Of a DNA stretch of 64,000 nucleotides, positions 1 through 10,869 are shown in pieces (the stretch's first letter is position 1; each line of letters begins with the position of its first letter). The notes beneath the pieces are model-generated. The model saw only the letters and a list, made by a program, of their open reading frames with translations. It was not told the DNA's origin and did not search any database. Source of the stretch: Toxorhynchites rutilus septentrionalis. Lineage: Eukaryota > Arthropoda > Insecta > Diptera > Culicidae. A program made the translations under genes and the position numbers. The stretch is taken from NCBI RefSeq assembly GCF_029784135.1, contig NC_073745.1, positions 103,310,125 through 103,374,124 on the forward strand, written 5' to 3'.

Positions 1-212
1 TTGAAGTGGAAAAAGTGAAAGATAAGCTAAATAGCATAGCAGCTGGGAAGCCCCACACCAAACAAGCTTTTTGATCAGGATACTCTCGATTCTACCGAAG
101 TCATCTACTTCGATGGCAACAGCAACATAGTTGAAGGTGGAATCGGACGTTTTGTTTTCTCGTCGCTCTTGTGTTTTAGCTGGCGTGTGCTCATTCATGT
201 AACAGTCGCCTT

Positions 213-1105
213 CAGGGCTCGGCAAAGTCACGACGAAGTCTTTATTCGGATGAAAAAATTCATTTCAATGGGAAATGGATTTTGGCTTCTTCCAGCAGTT
301 TCTCAGTCAACATGACTCAACAGTCATTCGGGCGCTTAGTTGCTCACTCTACGACTCGACTATCGCATTTCATTCTTCCCCGTAAAATGGACTTCAATGC
401 ATATTGAAGTGACTCCCCCCAAAATGAATTCGTTTCTCTCTCTCATGTATCAAGTATGCATGTATCGATGTTTAAGTTCAATGTGGCTTGACATATACTA
501 CAAGTGAGCTAGATTATTTTTGTATCGTGCACAAAAATTACTCACACATATAAAGTAGCGTGCAGTGTTGTGTTCAGAAACAGTGACAAATTTGTGAATT
601 TTGTTGATATAAACCCGTTTTTCTGTATGTTTTTTTTTTCACAAAATTGAACTCGGAGACAAAGTGAACTAAAATTTCGTTTAGAATTCCCCCTAAAATG
701 CGCGCTATTTATCAATACTAACGCGAGGACCTTTACAGCATAACTGATAGGTGTCTAAGTTCGTAGGTTTGAGTACACGGTGGGTAGGTGTAACTTCTTT
801 TTTACATCAGAAATCATGTTTTTGTTTCACTGGACGTAAAAATAATATTGTGTGTACGGGTAACAAGATTCATGTCAGTGGATTGAAGTCAGGATGAATG
901 GAGTGGCAGATTTGTATTCATTAGTCACGCCAATAAGAATAACCAATGACTAGAATAGTTCATCAGTCATCCTCGCTCTCAATGCTCGTCAATTCATCTT
1001 CTAGCCAATTCGAATAATGTTAACGACGAATGCCGAAGTAGTCCTAGTCGAAGCAAAGCTGCTGAGTGGAGATTCATTTTTCATCTTCGAAGATTCCGGG
1101 CCCTG
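213..1105. mobile_element. hAT-like non-autonomous element, copy 1
   Basis: No coding capacity is seen. The left end reads CAGGGCTCGG and the right end reads CCGGGCCCTG, so the termini are inverted repeats of about 10 bp. The flanks GTCGCCTT and GTCACCCT resemble a decayed 8-bp target duplication. Most of the body aligns with 28597-29409, including the stretch around 460-480 that mentions a GCATGTATCGATG motif, and the block at 745-830. Calling it hAT-like rests on the 8-bp duplication of the second copy; no transposase is present. Confidence 0.55.
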
Positions 1106-1532
1106 GTCACCCTTCTTCTTGTTTACGGCCGTATTTGACTATCGTTCGAACGATTTGATTCGAACAATTTAAAAAATATATTCTCGTTTTCGTAGTCTTT
1201 ATCAAGCTCATTTTAACATTTCCATGGACTTCATCGTTGCAGTCTGTGCTACTGCTTCGCCACCGGAATCTTCCCATTCCAAACAATATTGATTCAGCCT
1301 GTGTTGCAGACCCACCAACAAATTGTCTTTTCAGTTGGACGAGTCTACATTACCCGGCAATGAAGCTCTGTTGTTAGGGTATGTTCGATATATTAGAGAT
1401 GAGAATATGGACCAAGAACAGCTTTTGCTGCATATTTAAAGACTGATACAAGAGGAGTATCAATCTTCCAGGCGGTGCAACAAATTTTTCCGACAAAGCT
1501 TTTCCATGGAAGAACCTTATTTCTATTGGTGC
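1106..1532. other. unannotated stretch
   Basis: I see no gene, RNA or clear repeat here. The stretch lies between the hAT-like element and the first SINE. Confidence 0.4.
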
Positions 1533-1544
1533 ACTATCTCTTAT

Positions 1545-1824
1545 CTTCTTCTTCTTCTTCTTCAATGGCACTAACGTTCCTAGAGGAACTTCGCCGTCTC
1601 AACGTAGTATTACTTGCGTCATTTTTATTAGTACTTAGTTGAGATTTCTATGCCAAATAACACGCCTTGAATGCATTCTGAGTGGCAAGTTCTAGAATAC
1701 GCGTGATCACAGTGCAAGTCGGAGGAAATTTCTTTGACGAAAAATTCCCCCGACCAGAACGGGAATCGAACCCGTACACCCGGCATGTTAGTTATGACGC
1801 TAACCACTCGGCCAAGGGAGCACA
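1545..1824 (-). mobile_element. tRNA-derived SINE (family 1, Feilai-like), full length
   Basis: On the minus strand the element begins with a tRNA-like head. It has an A box TGGCCGAGTGG and a B box GGTTCGATTCC, continues through a tRNA-unrelated body, and ends in a GAA microsatellite. It is flanked by a perfect 12-bp duplication, ACTATCTCTTAT, at 1533-1544 and 1825-1836, which proves retroposition. The head has one change from the other copies (CTTGGCC for CGTGGCC). It resembles the Aedes Feilai SINE, but that name is from memory and not checked. Confidence 0.85.
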
Positions 1825-1974
1825 ACTATCTCTTATACCTCACTTAAAGCGACAACTGCCTGGGGTCATTCACTGCGTGATTTACAGACAGCATTTAGTG
1901 GCAAAAATATGGGTCATAGATTACATCAGTCATTACAATATGTTATAATTGTGTCAACAACATTCGAAGCAAAC

Positions 1975-2470
1975 GGGGGATCTTCGTAGCCACTTGACTA
2001 CGCGTTCGCTTACTAAGCGATCGCTCGTGAGTTCAAACTCAGGGCCCTCAATTGACCATCTTTGTGTTGTTATAGAATAACTACGCTCACGCAAACATCA
2101 TCAGCGATGGAGATCGATCCACGGTCGAAACTAGATCGATTCATCTATACAACTGCTCTGCTCTGCAAGAAACATCGGGCTGCTGTTCTATAAATAACCC
2201 AACAATGATCAATATCAACTGTCTCCGCTGTCCGGTCTGCTGAACAATGGAAGAACAGAAAAAATACCCTTACGCCGAAATGGGTACTACTGTGTAATTT
2301 ACCATAATGTAATGGAACAGAAAACTTAACGCCTAAATGGCTACTGCTAACTACTGTGTAATTTACAGTTTATAGAAACATAAACATATGTACATGTACA
2401 CGATTGAAGCCCGGCTCTGTTACAGCTAAAATGCTAATGAGCCTAATAAATAAATAAATGGGATAAAAAA
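1975..2470 (+). mobile_element. tRNA-derived SINE (family 2), copy 1
   Basis: The start (about 1976-2062) has a tRNA-like layout with a degenerate A box near 1988 and a B box-like GAGTTCAAACTC near 2031. The same head recurs at 29866 and, diverged, at 60785. The 3' end is an A-rich tail after TAAATAAATAAAT. A near-perfect 13-bp flanking duplication (ACATTCGAAGCAA at about 1961, ACATTCAAAGCAA at about 2472) supports a single retroposition. At about 500 bp it is long for a SINE, so a composite is possible. Confidence 0.6.
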
Positions 2471-2639
2471 AACATTCAAAGCAATCCTTTGAATTCTCGG
2501 ATATCTACTCAACTATGAGAGGAAAACGACGAAGTCTTTATCGGTTACTTCTGCACACTGAAGTTCGCTGGTTATCAAGAGTGTCTTGCTTAGAATGATT
2601 TTCAGCTATTTTTGAATCTGTATTGGAGTTTTTACAAGA

Positions 2640-3714
2640 AAGAGATCCGAATTTGAAAGAAAATCAATTGCAAAACAGATATCTATTACAGGACTGATAT
2701 CTTTGGTATGTTGAACAAAATTAATTTGCAGCTGCAAGATAGAGGTAAATAGATAGAGGTAAACATAGTTCGACAATGTTGTAGCTCCAATTTCAAAAAA
2801 ACTTTTATATTTCAAATTTTACATGCAAACTGTCTCCGAAAGACTTTTAGAGCATACCAATACAAACATTTTTCGATGCAGAACTTGTCAATATCTCAAC
2901 TTTACTCAAAGTTATTGATATTTCTTCTCAAAAAACACGCTCTTTTCAATTATTTGTCATTCCTTCTGGAGCAAACATAAAAAATGTTTGTTGGCGGAAT
3001 TTGAAAGAACAGATTTCACTCTATGTTATATGTGATTTTCAAAACTATGTTATTTTTCGTGTTTGAGTAAATTGAAATTGGAATCATGAGTTTTTGGATG
3101 AAAAACCATCAATAACTTTGAGCAGGATGAAGATATTGACATGTTATGCATCCCAAAATATTTGTATTGATAAGCTCTAAAAGTCCTACGAAGACCATTA
3201 CGATGTAGAATTGTAAATATAAAAGTTAGAGTAAAAAACCCGTTTTTTCATAGTTACCCTAATGCAACTCAGGTAGAAGGCGCTAAAACAACTTTGTGGG
3301 AGATATTTATTGTTTAGACAAAAACTGTCTTAGACAAAGTTGTTACATATGATGGAGCGCTCATTTTTACGTTATCAAAAATAGGATGACCAAAATTGTC
3401 GATGAAATGAAAAATCTAACTTTCTTATCATTATAGATAGAGATGAACATAGTTTAACAATGTTGTAGCCCCAGTTATTTTAAACAACTTTGTAGAACAA
3501 AACTTTTTTCTATCTTTTAAAATAATCGATTTAGCCCTTTTTTCTAAGTTGCATTAGGGTGACCATGAAAAAAACGTGTTTTTTCTGCTTTAACATTTAT
3601 ATTTCAAACTCTACACCAAAACTGTCTTCGTACGACTTTTAGAGCTTATTGATACCAACATTTTGCGATACAGAACTTGCCAATATCTTAATACTACTCA
3701 ACGTTATCGATGGT
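2640..3714. repeat. palindromic AT-rich repeat D, left part
   Basis: Long imperfect inverted and direct self-similarity links this stretch to 4946-5560. For example, about 2820-3080 is the reverse complement of about 4970-5240, sharing CGCTCTTTTCAATT. Blocks around 3200-3560 recur in both orientations. No coding potential is seen. It looks like a non-autonomous element with very long inverted repeats, now split by the insertion at 3715-4945. Confidence 0.6.
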
Positions 3715-3919
3715 TTTGACGTAGGACTACGTCTTTCATTTCTATACCGGGGTGTAAAATCAAAGTTTCGAAAACGAAAGCGTTACGCCGGAGACCGAGA
3801 TTTTGAGCGTTAATAGCTCCTAAACAACTGAACAAAATGGTATGATAAACACTTCATTCGAAAGATAAAATGTCTACGCGTTGTATACTTGTTCCTTTTT
3901 GATCCAAAAACTTGTTTCA

Positions 3920-4005
3920 ATAGCCTTAAAATTGCTTTCAAAACAGGCTATTGAAATCACCAATCGGTATATAAGCGAGCACCGCTCGGAAATTCACTCA
4001 GTTGT
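3920..4005 (+). promoter_or_regulatory. TATA plus initiator promoter, histone H1-type, copy 1
   Basis: A TATA box (TATATAAG, 3968-3975) lies 32 bp upstream of the A of an arthropod initiator TCAGTT (3998-4003). Upstream, TTTCAATAGCC and GGCTATTGAAA form an 11-bp inverted repeat ending just before the TATA box. The same arrangement at 33366 leads into an H1-like fragment; here it leads into tandem repeats. Confidence 0.55.
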
Positions 4006-4036
4006 AATTGAACAGCGATTGAGGTACCATCACTGG

Positions 4037-4560
4037 AATGAATGGATGTTTCTCTAACTCAGACTTCAAAACCATGGAGCATGGGGAAATCGGCATTGCA
4101 AAATGGATACAAGCAGCGGGTATCTTTGTACTCGTTTGCGCTTTTGCAAATCGGAATATTTCCCTAACACAGACTTCAAAACCATGGAGTCTGGGGAATC
4201 TGGCATTGCAAAATAGATGCAAGCAGCGGGTACTTTTGTACTCGTTTGCGTTTTTGCAAATCGGAATGTTTCCCTAACACAGACTTCAAAACCATTCAGC
4301 CATGGGAAATCGGCATTTCAAAATAGATACAAGCAGCGGGTACTTTAGTACTCGTTTGCGTTTCTGAAAATCGGAATGTTTCCCTAACACAGACTTCAAA
4401 ACCACGAAACCTGGGGAAATTGGCATTGCCAATGAGATGCAAGCTGCGAGTACATAAACACAGTTTTTCCAACACAGATTCAGAAACCAAAAAGTTGGGA
4501 AAATCGGCATTCCAAATCTCGGCAGTACTTTTTATACCCCCATGCATTTTTACACTGCGG
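4037..4560 (+). repeat. tandem array, about 110-bp units
   Basis: Four to five units start near 4047, 4158, 4266, 4376 and, diverged, 4450. Each contains CCCTAACACAGACTTCAAAA and a GGGGAAATCGGCATTGCAAA-type segment. A related array with shorter units lies at 47445-47990. Short reading frames across it are a by-product of the repeat, not genes. Confidence 0.8.
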
Positions 4561-4945
4561 AATGCGTTTTGTTAACAAGGTCTATAAAAGCGGGTAGAAA
4601 TACAACGCTTTGGCTCGGATATTCAGGACTGCATGCCTCTTCATGTCGCCTGCTCACTGATTTTCTTCGCATACCGTTAGATGATTAGGCAAAATGTTGA
4701 TAACTATTTGCGGCGATAACCACTACTATAATGCATGAATTGACCTAAATAGGGATTTGTTTGCAATTGAATTCGTTAATTATTCCTTCATTCACTAGTT
4801 CAATCAATCATTTAATCAATAGTTTAATCAATAATTTACCCAATGAGGAACATTCGAAGTGCGATTATTGCTAATTGAAAAAACACAAATAATTACCAAC
4901 GGCAGTGCTACGTCAACCTTGCGGTTATATCATAGATATAACCCA

Positions 4946-5560
4946 TCCACCGTTTTTTACCCAAAAACTCAAAAACTCAATTTGAATTTACTCATACACG
5001 AAAAATAACATAGTTTTGGAAATTACACATCATGTAGAGTGAAATATGCTCTTTCAAATGCCGTCAATAAACTTTGTTTATGTTTGCCCCAGAAAGAATG
5101 ACAAACAATTGAAAAGAGCGTATTTTTTGGGAAGAAATATCAATCTTTGAGTGAAGTTGAGATATCGACAAGTTCTGCATCAAAAAATGTTTGTCTCAGT
5201 AAGTTCTAAAAGCATTTCGAAGTCAGTTTGCTTGTAGAATTTGAAATATAAAAGTTAGAGCGAAAAAAATTGTTTTTTTTTCATGGTAACCCTAACGTAA
5301 CATAGAAAAAAGGCGCTATATCGATTATTTCAAGAAATAAAGAAAAACTTTGTTCTATAAAGATGTTTCAAATAACTGGGACAACAACATTGTCGAACTA
5401 TATTTGCCTCTATCTCTAAAGATAAGAAAGTTATATTTTTTATATGATCGAAAATTTTGGTCACCCTATTTTTGATAACATAAAAATGAGCGCCCTATCA
5501 TATGTACCAACTTTATCTAGGACAGTTTTTGTCTAGAGAATAACTGACGAGCTCTAAATG
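4946..5560. repeat. palindromic AT-rich repeat D, right part
   Basis: This is the continuation of the repeat at 2640-3714 beyond the E1 insertion. About 4970-5240 is inverted relative to about 2820-3080. About 5240-5530 matches about 3200-3560, with shared segments such as ATGAGCGCCCTATCATATG-like sequence. No gene is seen. Confidence 0.6.
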
Positions 5561-5574
5561 CTAATTTCCACTTA

Positions 5575-7147
5575 AATACATCTCCTGGACCATTGTGCAA
5601 TGATGCGACAGGTGTTTCAAACATGAGTCCAATGTTGAAAAGGCTTTGCGACAGCATAAATCCTAAGGATATATGGAAACACTTCAATCAGCAAATTGAG
5701 TATACTTTCGTTCGAGGTCGGTCAATGTCTCGAATTGGCAGAATATATGTTACCCCAGCATGTCTCCCAAATGTACGATACTGCAGGCTAGAATCAAACT
5801 GTTTCAGTGATCATTGATCTGTTTTTTCCCGGATAGTCCGCCCATTACTTACTCAAAGAATCGAGCGCCCTTTCTGGAAGCTAAACAAGCATCTACTGAC
5901 TGAGCAAAATTTGACGGAGCTGCGAGAAAGGTGGAATTTTTGGTCCCGCCAAAAACGAAATTACAATTCGTGGGTTGACTGGTTATCTTTAGTTAACCGT
6001 CGAGTTAACAGTCGACTCATGGATGACCTGACATATGACGAAGTTTTTGCGGCTATAAAAGGTTCGATAGCAAACAAATCCCCGGGCCAGGTCGGTTTGC
6101 AAAGGAATTTTACTAGAAATGCTGGGAAATAATCAAACCACAGTTTCTGCTGGTGCTGAACGAGATCAAGAACGGGCGTGTAACAGAGGATCTGCAGGAC
6201 GACGTGATTGTGTTGGTTCGGAAAAAAGGAGTGGGGAATGGTATAAACTCTCTTCGGCCAATAACATTGTTGAACGTAGACTACAAAATATTCAGCAGAG
6301 TAATGAAGAAAAGGGCTGAAAAAATATCAACGGCGGTCCTTTCTTCGCATCAAAAATGTAGCAATGGAAGTCACACAACCTTTGAAGCCACGTGTGTAAT
6401 TAGAGATCATATTGCAATTTCTAAACAAGAATCAACGGATGGAATCGTAATTGCATGCGATCTCAGTAATGCGTTCGACCGCGTCAGTCACATATATCTG
6501 TTATCGAGCATGAGAAGAATGGGTTTCAATACACCTTTTGTGAGTCTGCTCGGTATGCGCCAAGTCTCAATTAATTATTAATGGACACATCACTCAACAT
6601 ATTCACATAAAACGATCGGTTAGACAAGGTTATCCATTAAGTATGCTGTTTTTTGTATTGTACCTGCAGCCTCTACTAGACAACTTAGCCGAAATATGCA
6701 ACAATCCGGGAAATGCGTAGTTGCGTTTGCAGACGGAAGCTGATATGGAAGGATACAACAAACAACAAAGAGTTATCTTCTGACGAAAGATCAATAAATT
6801 ATCGGCTTGTTCATGGCAAACTACACCACAATGAGTTATTCTACAGACAAGAGAGAAGGGATGACCCGAATTGCCAGGAGTGCGGACAATGCGAAACGAT
6901 AGAACATAAATTTTCTGGGTGCCAAAATGTGAACATATTGTGGCAAGCAATTATAAGAAATATTCACGCAATGAGTCAGCAGCAAAATTTTATCTTCAAG
7001 GATCTACATTTCCCTAACATAAACTGTGAAAGAAACATGAAATACAAAATTCTGAAAAAAAATTTAACATACATTATGAGACCTCTAGTCTCTGACGTAA
7101 ATAGAAGTACTGATTCATTAAGGAATTATATAGCAATGTACATATAA
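5575..7147 (+). pseudogene. decayed L1/Tx1-type non-LTR retrotransposon ORF2
   Basis: Pieces in three frames read in order as a non-LTR retrotransposon polyprotein. About 5593-5817 is the end of an endonuclease domain (YTFVRGRSMSRIGRIYVTP, then a SDH motif). About 5911-6118 is the linker with NKSPG, which precedes reverse transcriptase. About 6135-6708 is the RT core with RPITLLNVDYK, the catalytic-type ACDLSNAFDRVSH and RQGYPLS. About 6713-7143 is a zinc-binding zf-RVT-like tail (INYRLVHGKLHHNELF, then CQECG and H-x-C-type residues). Frameshifts, internal stops and missing segments, including the F/YADD region, rule out activity. The L1/Tx1 placement rests on motif wording and is an inference. 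Confidence 0.75.
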
Positions 7148-7225
7148 CACTGTAAATAAAGCACTTTCTAACAAAAAAAGAGCAGCGCTTCAATACTTAT
7201 GAAAATGTGCGAAAATGGCTCGGTG

Positions 7226-7278
7226 ACTGGTTTGGCTCAAAAATAAAGAACTCTTCTTTATTTTTGAGCCAAACCAGT
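7226..7278. repeat. perfect 25-bp inverted repeat (hairpin)
   Basis: Two 25-bp arms (7226-7250 and 7254-7278) are exact reverse complements around a 3-nt CTC loop. The left arm begins ACTGGTTTGGCTC. Nothing similar was noticed elsewhere in the window. Confidence 0.9.
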
Positions 7279-7418
7279 TCATGTTCATGTATTTCCACCA
7301 CTGGTCATGATTCGCGCCCCAGAGAATTCACCCTAGACAAATAACAGAAATCTAACGATGTTGAGTCAGAATCAATGAATTCGTATCGAAGCCGCGCTCG
7401 GCTCCCGCAAATCCCGCG

Positions 7419-7880
7419 TTGCTAAATTTATTTGGTTTCTGTGTCTTATCAGTTCAGATAAGCGCTTCCACCACCGATAACATGCTTGACGTATTTGTGT
7501 TGCACATCTTGTGCAATAGTAGTACGTATGTTGAGCACACACAATTGTACATGGGGCTGTGCCTCTTAGGAACGCAGGAACACATCATTAATCATCGTCA
7601 AAATGAAAATGGAAGTGACTTATTGATTTCGATGCCAATGTTGTTGCTGAATGAAGTAAGTAACAATTCCACAATATATTTTTTCAGAAAAAGAAAACAA
7701 CAGGAGCTCAAAGAAATATTTAAAAGAAATAGTTATGTTTTAACTGAATTGAATATTGAACCAATAGATAACATGCTGCTCGCCATTTTGGAATTGATCT
7801 CACCTTTATATTCAGAAAATCATAATCCTTTGTCCGATTTTACACGAGACACATTAATTGCAGATTATTTCACTCTATAA
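7419..7880 (+). other. unrecognised open reading frame, 153 codons
   Basis: This is an open frame of unusual length for such AT-rich DNA. The first usable ATG is inside it, at the MLDVFVLHI segment. The C-terminal half (LLNEVSNNSTIYFFRKRKQQ, then LLAILELISPLYSENHNPLSDF and a stop) looks protein-like, with a basic stretch followed by a hydrophobic, acidic region. I do not recognise a family. No upstream promoter or downstream poly(A) signal ties it to a gene. It could be the end of a decayed transposase or chance. Confidence 0.25.
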
Positions 7881-8280
7881 TATCCTCCCAACACCTTCTA
7901 CAAAGTTCTATATTCTCACTTCGCCGTCCTGAATCTGAACACTTTTAGCACACCTTACACAAGAGCACCTGCCGTGAAGGGGGTCGGAAATAAACTCGAC
8001 CGTTTTGCACCTGCTACTCAAACAGTACTAAATACTAAAAGTTGGTCACGTCCCGCCGTTTAGTCAAGTGGAGTTCTCGCATTTTATCTACCTTGCGCCC
8101 GCATAGATAAGATAAGGTTCCCGGCAGATTCCGCCCAAATGTATACTAGCACCCTGCTTGTTATCAACTCGTTACTTCTTCGGTTGGATTTCACGGTGGA
8201 ACAATGAGGTCTTCTTGCAATTAATTCCTTGGGACGTGCATCGAAATGTTTACGCCAAAGTGGTGATTCTCCCATGATTA
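7881..8280. other. unannotated stretch
   Basis: No gene or repeat was recognised between the unassigned frame and the MITE fragment. Confidence 0.4.
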
Positions 8281-8553
8281 GGGGAAAAGGGGGGTATTTG
8301 GACCACCTAAGCAAATCGCCTAATATTTCCAAACCAATACGGTCTAAATAAAAAAAAGTCACCTTGTACTCTGAGCTAAACTTGTTTTCTCTCAATCAAT
8401 AATGTTTAATCATTATAAGAAGCTTCAAACTACCAAATATATCATAAAAAAAGAGATGATTTTTGGACATTAAAATTTGATGCGGGGTGATTTGGACCAC
8501 TGTGTGTTTCATCGAAAAAAACATACTTATGTTTATGTAAAGTATTTTGGGAT
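8281..8553 (-). mobile_element. MITE fragment (GGGGTGATTTGGACCACC family)
   Basis: This is the reverse complement of about 11695-11917, the 3' part of the complete element at 11173-11917. It starts right after a TA dinucleotide with GGGGAAAAGGGGGGTATTTG. It is cut off at about 8553, where gypsy sequence begins. Shared internal marks include ACATAAACATAAGTATG (here inverted). Confidence 0.75.
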
Positions 8554-10608
8554 AATGTTACAATCAGTAATTTCATCGGATGGAATTTCGCCATCAGACG
8601 ATAAAATTGAGTCCTTGGTGTCATTTCGAAAACCAGAGAATGCCAATGAAGTTCGAAGCTTTCTCGGCCTTGCAAATTATCTGAACAAGTTTTTATGCGA
8701 CCTGGCCACCATGGATGAACCATTGAGACAGCTTACTAAGAAAGGATCTACTTTCAAATGGACTGCTCAACACGACGTAGCCTTCAATCAAATTAAATTA
8801 AGAATGATGCAGCCTAGTACGTTAGGATTTTTCAGAATCGAAGACAGAACCCTTGTAATGGCAGATGCTAGTCCAACTGGGTTGGGGGCCATACTAATTC
8901 AAGTTGATACAGAAGGAGAGCATCGGATCATTAGCTATGCTTCTAAGTCTCTAACGGATACGGAAAAAAGATACTGCCAAACCGAGAAAGAGGCATTGGC
9001 TCTAGTGTGGTCTGTGGAAAAATTCTATATATATTTTTATGGGAACCATTTCGAGTTGCTAACCGATTGCAAAGCTCTAGTTTACTTATTCACCCATCGC
9101 TCCCGACCTTGCGCTAGGATTGAGAGATGGGTGTTGAGGCTGCAAGGATTTGATTATAGTGTGACTCATATCCCGGGTGACATGAATTTTGCGGATGTAT
9201 TGTCAAGACTAGCGAACCTTCGACCTGTTCCGTTTGATGAGATGGAAGAAATTATGATTCGAGACATTATATCATCTTCTGCAAACGCTGTAGCTATCTC
9301 ATGGAATGAAATGTTAGATGCTTCGAAAAGCGATTCAGAAATTCAACACGTATTGAATAGTATTCGCCAGGAGAATTTTCAGAATCTGCCAATGGATTAT
9401 AAGGTTTTCACCAAGGAGCTATGTGAAGTCAGTGTATTCTCATGCGGTCCGATCGCATAGTGGTTCCTGAAGCTCTTCGGTATCGAGTATTGCAGGTGGC
9501 CCATGATGGTCACTTGGGTATGCAGTTGATGAAATCTTCTCTTCGTACATCAGTTTGGTGGCCCAAAATCGATAGAGCGATTGAAGGATTTGTGAATAAA
9601 TGCCGGGGATGTACACTAGTTTCTGTTCCTGATACACCTGAGCCGATGATGCGGAAGCGTCTGCCAACAGGGCCTTGGGAAGATATAGCTATTGACTTTC
9701 TTGGTCCACTTCCAGAGGGTCCATGGTTACTAGTGGTGGTGGACTATTATAGCCGTTTCATAGAGGTTGTGGAAATGACGAGAATCACTGCCTACGATAC
9801 TATTGGAGAACTGGCGACTATATTCGGACGATTTGGAATACCACGAACTCTTCGGGCTGACAATGGACCTCAGGTTAGCTCGGAATGTGAAGAATTCCAT
9901 AAATTTTGTTAAGAGCTAGGAATAGAATTAGTAAACACAACTCCGTATTGGCCACAAGCGAATGGCGAAGTTGAACGCCAAAATCGCACATTTCTTAAAA
10001 GACTTCGGATTGCAAGTGAACTAGGTATTGAATGGCGGATGGAGCTTCGGAAATTCCTCCTAGCTTACCATGCGACAAATCACTCTGTCACGGGTAGAGC
10101 TCCATCAGAACTTATGTTCGGCCGCAGGATCAGGAGTAAGCTTCCAACATTGTCTCAAATGTGTTTGAATGATGAGGAGGGAAGAGATAGAGACAGAATA
10201 AGTAAACAAAATGGTAAAGCGTATGCGGATGAAAAGCGGAGAGCAAAGTGTAATGGGATTTCTATTGGAACCAGTGTTTTTGTGAAGCGAATGAGAAAAG
10301 ATCATAAGTTGTGCTCAGACTATTCGCCAGAAGTATTCAAGGTTATAAACAAATCAGGCTCATAAATAACCATTCAGTCGACGATAACGGGTAAACAACT
10401 GAAAAGAAAAGTTTCACATCTGAAGAAGATCGATACGGATGAGAACGCAGATCGATTGGATCAAGAAGCGGGGTCAGAGCAGATGCAGAGAGCAGATGAG
10501 GAGATTGAACCAGTAGCAGATCCAGTTCCGGCTGATAAGAATGTTCCAGTTCCAGAGAAACGCAGGCGAGAAGAACCGAAGAAATTCAGTAATTATATTC
10601 CATATTGA
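8554..10608 (+). pseudogene. Ty3/gypsy retrotransposon pol relic (RT end, RNase H, integrase)
   Basis: The domains run in Ty3/gypsy order. First is the C-terminal end of reverse transcriptase (VISSDGISPSDDK, then RSFLGLANYLNKF). RNase H follows with DAS, EKEALALVW, TDCKAL and ADVLSRL. Integrase has an H-H-C-C zinc motif (about 9500-9610), the first two catalytic aspartates in AIDFLGP and RADNGPQ, and the glutamate in NGEVERQN. A basic tail ends at the stop at 10606-10608. A frameshift near 9435-9445 separates RNase H from integrase. A stop at 9910-9912 cuts integrase between its second aspartate and the glutamate, and there is a further break near 10360. Gag, protease and the RT catalytic core are absent because the MITE fragment replaces the 5' part. 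Confidence 0.88.
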
Positions 10609-10610
10609 AA

Positions 10611-10629
10611 ATTTAAAAGACAGGTGGGA
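10611..10629 (+). other. gypsy polypurine tract
   Basis: The purine-rich run AAAAGACAGGTGGGA immediately precedes the LTR, as expected for the plus-strand primer. Confidence 0.55.
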
Positions 10630-10831
10630 TGTAGTATCCTACACCTGAGATACATTGAACCAATACAGAGAGAGATGACAATTAGGCACACCTGAATGGA
10701 TGATCTTGGGGAGAGAGAAAAACGGAGGAGGATGTTGATGAGGTTGTGATTGGAAGACAGTGGTGCGAAATAAAAGTCCGAGCGTTTTGTCGAGAAATTG
10801 GTAGTTTTATTGTAGAACGAAGGATATTACA
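10630..10831 (+). repeat. gypsy 3' LTR
   Basis: The 202-bp segment starts TGTAGTATCC and ends GGATATTACA, an almost perfect terminal inverted repeat with the canonical TG...CA. It directly follows the polypurine tract and contains AATAAA near 10770. No 5' LTR exists in the window, since the element is truncated upstream. Confidence 0.75.
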
Positions 10832-10869
10832 ACATGGTTAGCAAATATGGGGTCAATTGAACCCCGCAA

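Larger units (their letters stand above)
3715..4945 (+). mobile_element. histone-associated element E1 (promoter plus tandem repeats)
   Basis: The left end is TTTGACGTAGGACTACGTC, whose GACGTAG-GA-CTACGTC core is a perfect hairpin. The right end has CTACGTCAA (about 4911) followed by the hairpin GGTTATATC-ATA-GATATAACC. It interrupts palindromic repeat D: sequence before it ends in ATCGATGG and resumes after it with TTTTTACCCAAAAACTC. The first 300 bp are nearly identical to 13611-13880 and 33119-33410. Inside are a core promoter and a tandem array of about 110-bp units. Confidence 0.6.

Noticed and set aside
3715..4945. Helitron identity for the TTTGACGTAG family
   Set aside because: There is a hairpin near the right end, but no TC start or CTRR end, and both ends share an inverted motif, which Helitrons lack.
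7650..7686. An intron (GTAAGT...TTTTTTCAG) inside the 153-codon frame
   Set aside because: The span is about 33 bp, below the usual minimum for insect introns, and the frame is open across it.
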